A stretch of 64,000 bases of DNA, taken from an uncultured Clostridia bacterium. Lineage in GTDB: Bacteria > Bacillota > Clostridia > Christensenellales > Borkfalkiaceae. Of this stretch, positions 17,558-25,906 are shown piece after piece. The stretch spans positions 42,363 through 106,362 of the forward strand of contig CANQWX010000004.1 of the NCBI GenBank assembly GCA_947627665.1, written 5' to 3'. Numbering within the stretch: position 1 is the stretch's first letter; each line of letters begins with the position of its first letter. A program made the position numbers and the translations under genes. The notes beneath the pieces were generated by a model. That model did not search any database. It worked only from the letters and a program-made list of their open reading frames with translations, and was not told where the DNA came from.

Positions 17558-17992
17558 TTAAAGATAGGATTCGAGTTCTTTGAGCTGTCTGTCCTGCAAT
17601 TCGATCAGGCGCCGTGTAAAGTCTTTGGCGCGCCCGTCCGCCGCGCCGTAATCGTTGAGATATTTGTTCAGCGATTTGATCCCCATGTTGCAGCCGTCGG
17701 TGAGAAGGTCGGCCACCGTGGCGTCTGTGCCATTTACCGCCATTGTGACGTTCGTCTTGAGCCATGCCATGCCCTTTGCAACGGGGTTCGGGTCCTTGCC
17801 CTCGTCGTGATATGTGTGCAGAATGCCCTGCATTTCGTTTTGCAGCTGTGCGTATTCCCGCTGGTAACGGTCGAGCATTTCGCGCATTTTCGCGCTTTTT
17901 ACATGCTCCTTGACCTCGTCGATCGCCGAGATGCCCATTTGGATCCCCGCGTCACATTCGCGCAAAAGTTCGATCGTATCGTGTTCTATCAT
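17558..17992 (-). CDS. Small helical-bundle (ferritin-like/DUF2383-like) protein
   Basis: The 144-residue all-helical protein starts at the ATG at 17992 behind GGAGGAAAGAAA. A longer frame to 18217 runs through an AT-rich promoter-like region and is rejected. The heptad pattern (IELLRECDAGIQMGISAIDE, MLDRYQREYAQLQNEM, KYLNDYGAADGRAKDFTRRL) suggests a four-helix bundle like DUF2383 or ferritin-like families. A clear di-iron ExxH pair is not obvious, so metal binding is uncertain. It is a single gene, upstream of the tRNA on the same strand but with its own spacing. Confidence 0.75.
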   Translation of the reverse strand: MIEHDTIELLRECDAGIQMGISAIDEVKEHVKSAKMREMLDRYQREYAQLQNEMQGILHTYHDEGKDPNPVAKGMAWLKTNVTMAVNGTDATVADLLTDGCNMGIKSLNKYLNDYGAADGRAKDFTRRLIELQDRQLKELESYL

Positions 17993-18121
17993 TTTCTTTC
18001 CTCCGTTGAAAGCAGTATGCGTACGCGGTGCGTTTTTTACGCGCGGACGAGGGTGAAATGCGCAGCGAAATAAAATTTTATGAAAATTCCAAATATGTTC
18101 TGAAAATTTTGCGCAGAATAT

Positions 18122-18150
18122 TTTACTTTTTTCTTTGGATAATTTATAAT
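18122..18150 (+). promoter_or_regulatory. Promoter of the hybrid kinase gene
   Basis: TTTACT (18122-18127) and TATAAT (18145-18150) with a 17-bp spacer. An AAGGAGGAG site (18167-18175) is 4 nt before the GTG start at 18180. Confidence 0.8.
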
Positions 18151-18179
18151 GGAAAGAGAATACGTCAAGGAGGAGAGAT

Positions 18180-20717
18180 GTGAAAAACAAGGTCGCAAGA
18201 TTTTTGCTCGTCAGCATCGTCTGTATTTTTGCGCTTTGCGTCGTCGTCTTTTCCTATATGACGTATCTGATGAACAAACGCGGCGCGGATGCCATCGGAA
18301 AGCTCGGTGCGCTCTATATGGGCGGTATGGGCGAGCAGGCGGCCACGCATTTCGGGACGGCAATGGAACTGCGGCTCTCGCAGGTGAGCGCGCTCGCGGC
18401 CACCGTTCCTCCTTCGGGGAGCCAAAGCCCCGATTCCACGCGGGTAGAGCTGAGCTATAATGCCCGCCTGCGCAATTTCGACCACCTTGCGCTTTGCGAT
18501 GCGGACGGGCATTTCGAAATGCTCTACGGCAGCCCGATCCTCGCCGACGATCCGGACTCCTTCTTGTCCTCTTTGAAGGACGGAGAGGTCATGTCGGCAG
18601 GCAGCGATAACAACGGCCACCGCCTCGTTTTGATGGGGGTCCCTGCCGCCTACTCCATGGAGGGCGCTACGAAGAGCGTCGGGCTTGTCGCCACGCTTCC
18701 CATCACCTATATCTCCGACACGCTTTCCCTCGACGCAGACAGGGAAATGATCTACTACGGCATCATCGACCGTGAGGGGGAATTCATTGTCCGCGACAGG
18801 ACCATGATCGAGGAAGAGAACTATTTCCGCCGCGTGCGCGAACGCTATCAAAGCGTGAACGGCATGACCGCCGAGCAGTATCTCGCCGAGCTGCAAGCCG
18901 CCATCGAGGGCCACAATGATTATACGAATGAGTTTACGATCGGAAACGAGCGCCGTTTTCTGTACGGCACGGCGCTGCCGTTTTCCGATTGGTATTTGCT
19001 CTTATTCATGCCTTATGGGGCGCTTGACGAAACGGTGAACGATCTCGGCGCGTCTTGGGGGTGGGCGTCCGTCATGAGCTGTGTGACGATCCTTCTCGCG
19101 CTCGCCGTCGTCTTTGCGCTCTATTTCCGCGCCACGCGCAAACAGGTGCGCGAGCTGGAGGAGGCAAGGCAGCTCGCCGAGTATGCGAGCAGGGCGAAGA
19201 GCGAATTTTTGTCCAACATGAGCCACGATATCCGCACGCCCATGAACGGGATCGTCGGCATGACCGCTATCGCAAACGCCAATCTCGACAATCCCCAACA
19301 GGTGCAGAATTGCTTGAAGAAGATCGCGCTTTCGAGCCGTCATCTCCTCGGCCTGATCAACGATATTCTCGATATGTCCAAGATCGAGAGCGGAAAACTC
19401 GAGCTGCATCCCGAGAAGGTCTCCCTCAAAGAGATCTTGAAAAACGTTCTGAATATCACGCAGCCGCAGGCGGCCGCAAAGCAACAGCGCTACGACATCT
19501 ATGTCTATGACATCTCTGCCGAGCTGCTTATGTGCGACAGTCTGCGGTTCAGCCAAATTTTATTAAATCTTTTAGGGAACGCCATCAAATTCACGCCCGA
19601 AAAGGGCAGGATCCTCCTTTCCTGCGGGCAAGAAGCTTCGCCGAAGGGCGCGGAATACATTCGCCTCCATATTTCCGTGAAAGATACGGGGATCGGCATG
19701 ACGGAGGAGTTCCGCAAGCGGATCTTCGACGCCTTCGCCCGCGAGGACAACAAACGCGTCCAAAAGACGGAAGGATCGGGGCTTGGGATGGCAATCACGA
19801 AGTACATCGTTGACGCCATGCAGGGAACGATCGAAGTGGAGAGCGAACCAAACGTCGGCAGCGAATTCCGCGTTACCCTTGACCTTCTGCGTGCGGAAGG
19901 GGAGGAAGAGCGATCCCTTCCCGATTGGGAAGTGCTTGTCGCGGACGGCGATGAAAACAGCCTGCGGGCGACGGGTTCCGCGCTCGGCGCCATCGGATGC
20001 CGCGTTACGGCGGTAAACGACGGGGAGGAGGCGTTGAAGGCGTTGCGGGAGCGCGGAGAGCGGGGCTTCCAAGCGATCTTGTTGGACAGCAGTCTTGCGG
20101 GGATGGAGGACTTTTCCCTTGTGCGCAGCGCCGCCGGGGCGAGCGGCGGACAGGGCGCGATCCTTTTGCTCGCATCCTACGGGTTCGAGGCGGAGGACGC
20201 CGCCGTGCGTGCGGGTGTTTCGGCTGTTTTGTACAAGCCTCTGTTCCCCTCCGATCTGTACGATAGCCTCAAGAATTTCACCGCGGACGGGGAAGCGCCC
20301 GCCGCTGCGGGGAGCGTGGGAGAGGATTTTACGGGGAAGCGGTTGCTCCTCGCCGAGGACAACGACCTCAACCGCGAGATCGCGCAAGAGCTTCTCTCCG
20401 CCATCGGGCTGGAGATCGACGATGCGGAAAACGGCGAGATATGCCTGAACAAGTTCAAGGCTTCTCCGATCGGTTGGTACGACGCGATCCTGATGGATAT
20501 CCGTATGCCCGTGATGTCGGGCTATGAGGCGACCGAACAGATCCGCGCGCTCGGCCGCAGCGACGCAAAGACGATCCCGATCATCGCCATGAGCGCCGAC
20601 GCTTTTTCGGAGGACGTGAAACACTGCTTGGATTGCGGAATGAATTCCCACATCGCCAAGCCGATCGATATGGATGTCGTGTCGCGCGTGCTGGCGCAAT
20701 TCCTGAATCAAAAGTAA
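18180..20717 (+). CDS. Hybrid sensor histidine kinase with two receiver domains
   Basis: A membrane sensor that autophosphorylates on His and passes phosphate to internal Asp residues. Order over 845 residues: TM helix (about 8-30), extracytoplasmic sensor (about 30-285), second TM (about 290-312), HisKA with [15 protein letters not shown] (His near 348), and HATPase boxes [17 protein letters not shown] and GSGLGMAI. A first receiver (about 583-700) has weak acidic-pocket conservation. A second intact receiver has LAEDND and ILMDIRMP (about 720-840). There is no HPt or DNA-binding output, so a partner must lie elsewhere. Translation starts at GTG behind AAGGAGGAG. The solute-binding gene follows after 34 nt. 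Confidence 0.93.
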   Translation: MKNKVARFLLVSIVCIFALCVVVFSYMTYLMNKRGADAIGKLGALYMGGMGEQAATHFGTAMELRLSQVSALAATVPPSGSQSPDSTRVELSYNARLRNFDHLALCDADGHFEMLYGSPILADDPDSFLSSLKDGEVMSAGSDNNGHRLVLMGVPAAYSMEGATKSVGLVATLPITYISDTLSLDADREMIYYGIIDREGEFIVRDRTMIEEENYFRRVRERYQSVNGMTAEQYLAELQAAIEGHNDYTNEFTIGNERRFLYGTALPFSDWYLLLFMPYGALDETVNDLGASWGWASVMSCVTILLALAVVFALYFRATRKQVRELEEARQLAEYASRAKSEFLSNMSHDIRTPMNGIVGMTAIANANLDNPQQVQNCLKKIALSSRHLLGLINDILDMSKIESGKLELHPEKVSLKEILKNVLNITQPQAAAKQQRYDIYVYDISAELLMCDSLRFSQILLNLLGNAIKFTPEKGRILLSCGQEASPKGAEYIRLHISVKDTGIGMTEEFRKRIFDAFAREDNKRVQKTEGSGLGMAITKYIVDAMQGTIEVESEPNVGSEFRVTLDLLRAEGEEERSLPDWEVLVADGDENSLRATGSALGAIGCRVTAVNDGEEALKALRERGERGFQAILLDSSLAGMEDFSLVRSAAGASGGQGAILLLASYGFEAEDAAVRAGVSAVLYKPLFPSDLYDSLKNFTADGEAPAAAGSVGEDFTGKRLLLAEDNDLNREIAQELLSAIGLEIDDAENGEICLNKFKASPIGWYDAILMDIRMPVMSGYEATEQIRALGRSDAKTIPIIAMSADAFSEDVKHCLDCGMNSHIAKPIDMDVVSRVLAQFLNQK

Positions 20718-20751
20718 ACCGGCGGGCCGCACGACCCGAAAGGATAAGATC

Positions 20752-22035
20752 ATGAAACGTTCTATTTTGTTGTTTGCGTTCGCCGCGCTGTTTGCGCTTG
20801 CCGCCTGTACGCCCGCCATTCCTTCCGATAAGAATGACGGCACCGAAGAAGAAGGAATCGTCAACATCTCTCTGTGGACCTATCCCGTCGGCGGGTGGGG
20901 GAATTCGGGAACGGTTTCCTCCCAGGTCGCCGCATTTAATAAGGCGTATCCCAAGATCCATCTGACTATAAAGCTCATAGATTATGACACTGGGGACGCA
21001 GAGGTCGACCAAGCGGTCGCCGAGAACAGGGCGCCCGATCTCATTCTCGAAGGCCCGGAACGGCTGGTCGCCAAGTGGGGCGCGCGCGGGCTTATGGCGG
21101 ACATCGGCGATTTATGGGAGAGCGATGTTGCCGAAGAGATCTATGAGAACGTGCGGGTCGCGTGTCACAACGCGGATGGAAAATATTATATCTATCCGAT
21201 GTGCATGACCACCCACTGCATGGCGATCAACAAAGATCTGTTCAAAAAAGCCGACGCGTGGCAGTATGTCGACGAAGAAACGCATACCTGGTCGAGCGAA
21301 AACTTCTTTAGGGCGGTCGCGGCGCTCAAGTCGTACGGCATGGAAGAAGTCGCTGCGGTTTACTGCGGCGGACAGGGGGGCGACCAAGGGACGCGTGCGC
21401 TTGTCAATAACCTGTACGGAGGAACTTTTACCGATGCGGGGCATACGCGGTATACTTTGGACAGCGCGGAAAATATCCGCGCGCTCAATGCGCTGAAGAA
21501 TGCCGACGGGATCGTGTTCGACTCCGCCATCGTCGGTGGGGATGAGATCGAAAAATTCTGCAAGCAGGAACTTGCCATGGCGTTCTGCTGGAATGTTTCC
21601 ATGGAGATCAAACAAACGATCGAAAAAACTTTCGATTTTGACATCTTTCCCATGGCTTTCCCTACGGACGACGGAGAACCCGACCTACAGGGCGGGATCT
21701 GGGGTTTCGGCATCTTCGACAATAAGGACGAGGCCCGCCTCAACGCCGCCAAGACCTTTATCAAATTCATTATGGAAAATGATGCAAGGTACTCCGCGGC
21801 GGTGAATGCCTCTGCCTATTGGCCCGTGCGGGAAGTGGGCGACCTGTATCTGAACGATAAGCTGATGAGCGAGTACAGCATTTTCGGACGCTATTTGGGC
21901 GATTATTATCAGATCACGCCCGGTTGGACCGAAGCGAGAACAGCGTGGTGGCAGATGTTGCAGAGCGTCAGCAACGGCGATGACGTCACCGCCGCCGTAA
22001 AACGTTTCAACGAAACCGCCAACGCCGCCGTGTAG
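20752..22035 (+). CDS. Extracellular solute-binding lipoprotein (family 1-like), permease absent
   Basis: The 427-residue protein begins with a lipoprotein signal (hydrophobic run then LAAC, Cys about 19). It shows the ABC sugar-binding pattern: NISLWTYPVGGWG, FNKAYPKIHLTI, APDLILEGPE, CMAINKDLFKKA, and a C-terminal lobe with ETANAAV. Such proteins bind sugars or oligosaccharides outside the membrane. No ABC permease genes follow. The partner is the kinase upstream (34-nt gap), so the protein may present ligand to the sensor rather than feed a transporter, or it may use a permease encoded elsewhere. Ligand is unknown. Confidence 0.88.
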   Translation: MKRSILLFAFAALFALAACTPAIPSDKNDGTEEEGIVNISLWTYPVGGWGNSGTVSSQVAAFNKAYPKIHLTIKLIDYDTGDAEVDQAVAENRAPDLILEGPERLVAKWGARGLMADIGDLWESDVAEEIYENVRVACHNADGKYYIYPMCMTTHCMAINKDLFKKADAWQYVDEETHTWSSENFFRAVAALKSYGMEEVAAVYCGGQGGDQGTRALVNNLYGGTFTDAGHTRYTLDSAENIRALNALKNADGIVFDSAIVGGDEIEKFCKQELAMAFCWNVSMEIKQTIEKTFDFDIFPMAFPTDDGEPDLQGGIWGFGIFDNKDEARLNAAKTFIKFIMENDARYSAAVNASAYWPVREVGDLYLNDKLMSEYSIFGRYLGDYYQITPGWTEARTAWWQMLQSVSNGDDVTAAVKRFNETANAAV

Positions 22036-22180
22036 CTTTTGCCTTCGTTCCCCGCATTGCGTTCCCGGAAACCACACGCGTTTTGTTCGATAATTTTAGC
22101 AAAAACGGGCTAAAACTTATTGAAAACGAAGAACGTATTGCATTTTTTGCGGAGATTTCAAAAAAATTTTAGAAAAACCT

Positions 22181-22209
22181 TTGACAATCGGTCAATATAG
22201 TGTTATAAT
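22181..22209 (+). promoter_or_regulatory. Consensus promoter of duplicated-domain protein
   Basis: Perfect TTGACA (22181-22186) and TATAAT (22204-22209) with a 17-bp spacer, among the strongest-looking promoters in the window. Confidence 0.93.
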
Positions 22210-22215
22210 CTTATC

Positions 22216-22360
22216 AAGTTAATAGGTAGAAAAGGGTCTTTTGTGCTGTTTTCTGCTTACCTTGATAGAAAAATGTGTTGCCAAACGGTTTTTCACTGCG
22301 TATCATGTTTAGTATGAATGCAGCTTTTGCGGGGCAGAGAAATCAAGAAGGAGAGAAAAA
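22216..22360 (+). other. 145-nt 5' leader with weak inverted repeats
   Basis: Between the predicted start site and the ATG at 22361 lie about 145 nt with partial self-complementarity: GGTA (22225-22228) with TACC (22258-22261), and GAAAA (22229-22233) with TTTTC (22249-22253). TATCAAG/CTTGATA (22212-22218, 22261-22267) flank these. No known riboswitch motif was recognised. AGAAGGAGAG gives the RBS. The rest of the 22036-22180 gap shows nothing clear, not even a terminator for the solute-binding gene. Confidence 0.3.
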
Positions 22361-23791
22361 ATGTCACTGAATGCCGTCAGTCTGTTCGGTTATGTGTTTG
22401 ATTGGGACGCCGCAACCACGATGGTGTGGCTCCTGATCATCGTCGGGGCAATGGTCATCATCACATTTATCGTGCTGTCCGTGCTCATTTACCGCACGCG
22501 GTCGCGGAAAGAAGAACCTGCGCCCGAGCCTGTTGCGGAACCCGAGCCGGAACCTGTGCCGGAACCCGAACCCGAGCCTGCGCCCGAACCGGAACCCATT
22601 CCGGAACCTGTGCCCGTCGTTGTGGCGGAGCCTGTCGTGGTCGAAGAGGAGTCTTACGACGCGGGTACGCTTCGTTATGACCGTAGCTTTACCGCCAAAC
22701 TCATCCAGTCGGATGATGACACGAAGCAATGGTACACCGAATTGAAGAACGAGCTGCTTTCGTGGAAGAAGGTGCACGACCGCATGAGCTGGAAGAAGGA
22801 AAGCTATCGCTACGGCCGCGATCCCGTTACCATCATGATGTTCCGCGGCAAGACGCTCTGCCTGCTCTTCCCGCTGAATCCGAATGAATACACCGATACG
22901 AAGTACAAGGTCGAAGATGTTTCCGATCTTGCCTCTGCGGAGGATACGCCCTGCCTGTACCGCATCAAGAACGAGCGCCGCGTGAAATACGCGAAAGAGC
23001 TGATCGCGGTCGTCATGGAGCGTTTGGGCGGCGTCCGTATCGAGCGCGAGTCGGTGGACTATTACATGCCTTACGAAGGCGTCGTAGAGCTGATCGGGAA
23101 GGGACTCATCAAGCGCAAGATCACGCGCGGCGGTCTGGGATTTGCTTCCCGCGAGGAAGAGGAGGCTGCCGTTGCTTCTACGGCCGCTGAACCCGCTCCC
23201 GCCCCCGTCGTCGTACCCGCTCCCGCAGCCCCGATTGTGGTGGAGGAAGAATCCGTCGAAGGCGGCACGCTCCGCTACGACAAGAGCTTCACCGCCAAGC
23301 TGATCCAATCGGAAGACGAGATCAAGCAGTGGTATACCTTGCTCAAGAATCATCTGCTCTCCTATAAGAAGGTGCATGACCGTTTGAGCTGGAAGCACGA
23401 AACTTACCGCTACGGCCGTGAGCCTGTTGCAAAGCTCGCTTTCCGTGGGAAATCGCTCTGCCTCTACCTCCCGTTAAACGCTGCGGACTATGCGGAAAGT
23501 AAATATAAGCTCGAAGATGTTTCCGACCTTGCCTCCGCCGCAGAGCTGCCGAGCGTTTACCGCATCAAGAACGAGCGCCGCGTAAAATACGCGATGGAAC
23601 TCATTGACAGCGTTGCGCAGAGCTTGGGTTCCGAGCAGACCGAACGCGAATCGGTGGACTACTACGTTCCTTACGAGGGCATTGTAGAACTTATCGAGAA
23701 GGGACTTGTAAAGCGTAAGATCTCTGCCGATGCCGACGCGTTCCTTGCTTCCCGCCAGGAGGAAACGTCCGGCGGCGATGACAAGAAGTAA
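22361..23791 (+). CDS. Membrane-anchored protein with two copies of an unknown ~155-residue domain
   Basis: The 476-residue protein has one N-terminal TM helix (about 20-45), a Pro/Glu-rich arm (about 50-95, many PEPEP) and two homologous domains (about 95-253 and 294-454). Shared landmarks are LRYD(R/K)SFTAKLIQS, YRYGR(D/E)PV, FRGK(T/S)LCL, KYK(V/L)EDVSDLAS, YRIKNERRVKYA, RESVDYY and a final KGL(I/V)KRKI. The domains presumably face the cytoplasm because basic residues follow the helix. I have seen similar blocks in Clostridia but know no function. It is monocistronic, with a strong promoter, an RBS (AAGGAGAG) and a strong terminator, which suggests high expression. Confidence 0.85.
   Translation: MSLNAVSLFGYVFDWDAATTMVWLLIIVGAMVIITFIVLSVLIYRTRSRKEEPAPEPVAEPEPEPVPEPEPEPAPEPEPIPEPVPVVVAEPVVVEEESYDAGTLRYDRSFTAKLIQSDDDTKQWYTELKNELLSWKKVHDRMSWKKESYRYGRDPVTIMMFRGKTLCLLFPLNPNEYTDTKYKVEDVSDLASAEDTPCLYRIKNERRVKYAKELIAVVMERLGGVRIERESVDYYMPYEGVVELIGKGLIKRKITRGGLGFASREEEEAAVASTAAEPAPAPVVVPAPAAPIVVEEESVEGGTLRYDKSFTAKLIQSEDEIKQWYTLLKNHLLSYKKVHDRLSWKHETYRYGREPVAKLAFRGKSLCLYLPLNAADYAESKYKLEDVSDLASAAELPSVYRIKNERRVKYAMELIDSVAQSLGSEQTERESVDYYVPYEGIVELIEKGLVKRKISADADAFLASRQEETSGGDDKK
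22645..23722 (+). repeat. Internal duplication of an unknown coding domain
   Basis: Copies at about 22645-23120 and 23243-23722 encode the same domain, with long near-identical stretches such as the codons for YRIKNERRVKYA. They are separated by an Ala/Pro/Val-rich linker. Confidence 0.85.
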
Positions 23792-23805
23792 ATCGTAAGC
23801 GATCC

Positions 23806-23834
23806 AAAAGGACCCGCACAGCGGGTCCTTTTAT
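23806..23834 (+). terminator. Terminator of duplicated-domain gene
   Basis: AAAAGGACCCGC (23806-23817) pairs perfectly with GCGGGTCCTTTT (23821-23832) around an ACA loop. Confidence 0.92.
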
Positions 23835-23941
23835 ATATTCTCTATTCTTTCCGAAAAGCGCAATTCCGACAATTTTTCCCGTAATATGCAGGCCGTTAAG
23901 CGGTATGATGTTGGAAAAGTGTCAGACAGAGGAAAGATGGA

Positions 23942-24694
23942 ATGGCAAGAAAGATCGTAGTCACCTCGGGGAAGGGGGGCGTCGGCAAAACGACTGTTAC
24001 GGCGAACCTCGGTGTTCAACTTGCGAAAAACGGGTACCGCGTGATCGTGTGCGATCTCGATTTCGGGCTTAACAATATCGACGTCGTGCTGGGCGTGGAA
24101 AATCTCGCGTCCTTCGACGTCGTGGATGTCGTGGAAGGGCGGTGCCGCCCGAAGCAGGCGCTTGTACGCCATCCGCATTATCCAACGCTCTATTCCTTGG
24201 CGAGCAACCGCATCTCCGAGCGGTATGTATCGCCGCAGGCAGTCCGACTGATACTGGACGCGCTCGCGCCGCGGTACGATTTTATCCTCATCGATTCGCC
24301 TGCGGGGATAGACGAGGGATTCCACCGCGCCGTGGCTTGCGCCGACGAAGCGCTGCTCGTTACCACGCCGCACATATCCGCCATGCGGGATGGTGCGCGG
24401 GTCGCGGGCATGTTAAAGAGTTATCACTTGCAGCGCGTCGGTCTTGTGGTGAACATGGTGCGCGCCGATCTCGTCAGAAGGGGCGAGCTGCTGAAGCCCG
24501 AGGAAATCTCGGAAGCGCTGCATGTCCCGCTCACCGTCGTCGTGCCGGAAGAGGACAAAATTTTTCTCGATAATGTTGCCGACCGCTGCCGTTCCTTCCG
24601 CCTGCTTGCCAATTTTTATACGGGCGGGATAGCAGGTTCGGAGGGCAAGAAAAAGGGGTTTTTCGGCGGCCTGTTCGGCGCCTTGCATAGATAA
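23942..24694 (+). CDS. minD: Septum site-determining ATPase MinD
   Basis: MinD is the membrane-cycling ATPase that positions the division inhibitor MinC away from midcell. The 250-residue protein has the deviant Walker A GKGGVGKTTVTANLG, a switch I region with DLDFGLNNIDVVLG, Walker B FILIDSPAGID, and a C-terminal amphipathic membrane-targeting helix (KKKGFFGGLFGALHR). The gene is followed after 14 nt by a minE-like gene; minC is not in the window. The start ATG at 23942 follows GGAAAG. Identification is confident. Confidence 0.95.
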   Translation: MARKIVVTSGKGGVGKTTVTANLGVQLAKNGYRVIVCDLDFGLNNIDVVLGVENLASFDVVDVVEGRCRPKQALVRHPHYPTLYSLASNRISERYVSPQAVRLILDALAPRYDFILIDSPAGIDEGFHRAVACADEALLVTTPHISAMRDGARVAGMLKSYHLQRVGLVVNMVRADLVRRGELLKPEEISEALHVPLTVVVPEEDKIFLDNVADRCRSFRLLANFYTGGIAGSEGKKKGFFGGLFGALHR

Positions 24695-24708
24695 TATCGG
24701 AGGTTGGT

Positions 24709-24936
24709 ATGAAAAGGGAAGCGACAAAACTCAGACTGAAAAAGATGCTCAACGACGACAAGGAGGAGATCAACGAAGCGACGCGCGCGGCGGCCCTGTC
24801 CGACTTTACCCGCCTCGCCAAGGAATACTTCGATACGGAAAACGTGACGTTAAGCATCAAGAAGGGAAAGAGCGCCACGGACGTCAACGTGTCGTTTAAG
24901 GCTTCGCGCGTAAAAAACTTTGCGACCCTGAAATGA
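24709..24936 (+). CDS. minE: Divergent MinE-like cell division topological specificity factor
   Basis: The 75-residue protein lies 14 nt after minD, behind CGGAGG. The core LRLKKMLNDDKEE, a central helix (LSDFTRLAKEYF) and a strand (ENVTLSIKKGK, then VNVSF) follow the MinE topology. In MinE the N-terminal part stimulates MinD ATPase and the C-terminal part dimerises. The N-terminal membrane-targeting segment of classical MinE is shortened, and identity looks low. Position after minD is the strongest support. A clean MinE call would need a profile search. Confidence 0.7.
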   Translation: MKREATKLRLKKMLNDDKEEINEATRAAALSDFTRLAKEYFDTENVTLSIKKGKSATDVNVSFKASRVKNFATLK

Positions 24937-24947
24937 CCGTAAACCGA

Positions 24948-24976
24948 TTGACAATCCTTCGCCGAGCGTGTATAAT
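24948..24976 (+). promoter_or_regulatory. Promoter of the tRNA-Ser array
   Basis: TTGACA (24948-24953) and TATAAT (24971-24976), 17-bp spacer, 12 nt after the minE stop. Transcription would cross the two degenerate tRNA-like units before tRNA-Ser. A CAACCA...TGGTTG hairpin (24988-25010) sits at the start of the transcript. Confidence 0.85.
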
Positions 24977-25038
24977 CTATAAAAGAGCAACCATGATTTT
25001 TCCGTGGTTGAATCGGCAGACGGCAGAAGGATAGGGAC

Positions 25039-25398
25039 GATAGAAGAGGAAGAGAAACGATAGACAAAAGAAAATGGAAGGTTGGCGGAGTGGTTTAACG
25101 CGGCGGTCTTGTAAGGAGCGAAGCGACGGAATAGCGATCGTTGCAAAACCGAGTTTTGCCGATCGCATCAAACCGAGGCTTGATGAACAGTCTGCATGGC
25201 GATAGAAGAGGAAGAGAAACAATAGACAAAAGAAAATGGAAGGTTGGCGGAGGGATTTTCGCGGCGGTCTTGTAAGGAGCGAAGCGACGGAATAGCGATC
25301 GTTGCAAAACCGAGTTTTGCCGATCGCGTCAAACCGAGGTTTGATGAACGGTCTGCATGGCGATAGAAAAAAAGATAAACGATAGACAAAAGAAAAAT
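25039..25398 (+). repeat. Two tandem ~162-bp units carrying 5' halves of tRNA-Ser
   Basis: Units begin at 25039, 25201 and 25362 (the third leads into the intact tRNA), each with the block GATAGA...ATAGACAAAAGAAAA. Copy 1 (25076-25111) is identical to the first 36 nt of tRNA-Ser up to the anticodon loop. Copy 2 (25238 on) has a mutated D loop. After CTTG both switch to unrelated DNA with a strong hairpin (GCGATCG arm 25134-25140 with CGATCGC 25160-25166; second copy 25295-25327) and a TCAAAC...TTTGA-type palindrome. No 3' tRNA half is present in either copy. Confidence 0.88.
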
Positions 25399-25486
25399 GG
25401 AAGGTTGGCGGAGTGGTTTAACGCGGCGGTCTTGAAAACCGTTGATGGGCAACTATCCGGGGGTTCGAATCCCTCACCTTCCGCCA
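25399..25486 (+). tRNA. tRNA-Ser (anticodon TGA)
   Basis: The 88-nt class II tRNA has an encoded CCA (25484-25486) and discriminator G. Acceptor GGAAGGT pairs with ACCTTCC. The anticodon stem GCGGT/ACCGT surrounds CTTGAAA, giving TGA, which reads UCA. A long variable arm (about GATGGGCAACTATC) and a T loop TTCGAAT are present. It is the only complete copy in the tandem array. Confidence 0.95.
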
Positions 25487-25637
25487 CCGAAGGGCACCCA
25501 AAGGGTGCCTTTTTCGGTGGCGGAAGGTGAGGGCAGAAGGAAACTCCGTTTCGAGGGTTCGCCCCGCCCGCACGTTCTTTATGCCGTCGAAGGGCGGCAC
25601 GAGCGCGTAGCGCGAAGTAATCCCTCACCTTCCGCCA
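25468..25637 (+). repeat. Direct and inverted copies of the tRNA-Ser 3' end
   Basis: The 19-nt tRNA 3' end AATCCCTCACCTTCCGCCA (25468-25486) recurs in direct orientation at 25619-25637. A 21-nt inverted copy lies between them (25471-25491 matched by 25513-25533). The first two arms enclose the terminator; the inverted and second direct copies could form another hairpin. Such 3'-end duplications resemble attachment-site remnants, but no integrase is in the window. Confidence 0.85.
25493..25514 (+). terminator. Terminator of tRNA-Ser
   Basis: GGCACCC (25493-25499), loop AAA, GGGTGCC (25503-25509), then TTTTT. It is nested inside a larger inverted repeat of the tRNA 3' end. Confidence 0.85.
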
Positions 25638-25757
25638 GACAAGCAGCGGCGGGGCACTTTTTAGCCAAAACGAACTCCCGAAAAGCAATGTGTGGGTTAT
25701 TTCTTTTTTCAAGATAACCTATCAAAAATGAATTCAAGACTTTGTTTCATTTTTAGT

Positions 25758-25786
25758 TTGATTTTTTCCGCGCTTTGTGCTATAAT
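25758..25786 (+). promoter_or_regulatory. Promoter of the restriction-modification gene
   Basis: TTGATT (25758-25763) and TATAAT (25781-25786), 17-bp spacer, in AT-rich DNA about 120 bp before the ATG. The leader up to 25907 holds no gene I trust. Confidence 0.6.
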
Positions 25787-25906
25787 CACAGTGAATTTTG
25801 TGTGGCAAACCAAAAGTAGCAGTTTATGTATTGATTTATTTCGGCTATCTGCCAATCGGCACGATTATAAATAATACCACATAGAAAAGCTGAGAGAGAG
25901 GACTTT

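Noticed and set aside
19572..20867. 431-codon minus-strand frame opposite the hybrid kinase
   Set aside because: The plus strand has clear HATPase and receiver motifs. The minus frame has none and no RBS.
25076..25130. First truncated copy as a working tRNA
   Set aside because: It lacks the 3' anticodon arm, T arm and acceptor strand, so no tRNA fold is possible. The second copy at 25238 is equally incomplete.
25329..25712. Minus-strand frames reading like AEGEGFEPPDSCPSTVF and KTAALNHSANLPF
   Set aside because: These are well-known spurious translations of the reverse strand of tRNA-Ser genes and their flanks.
25692..25874. 60-codon frame before the restriction-modification gene
   Set aside because: AT-rich, no convincing RBS, and it contains the likely promoter of the next gene.
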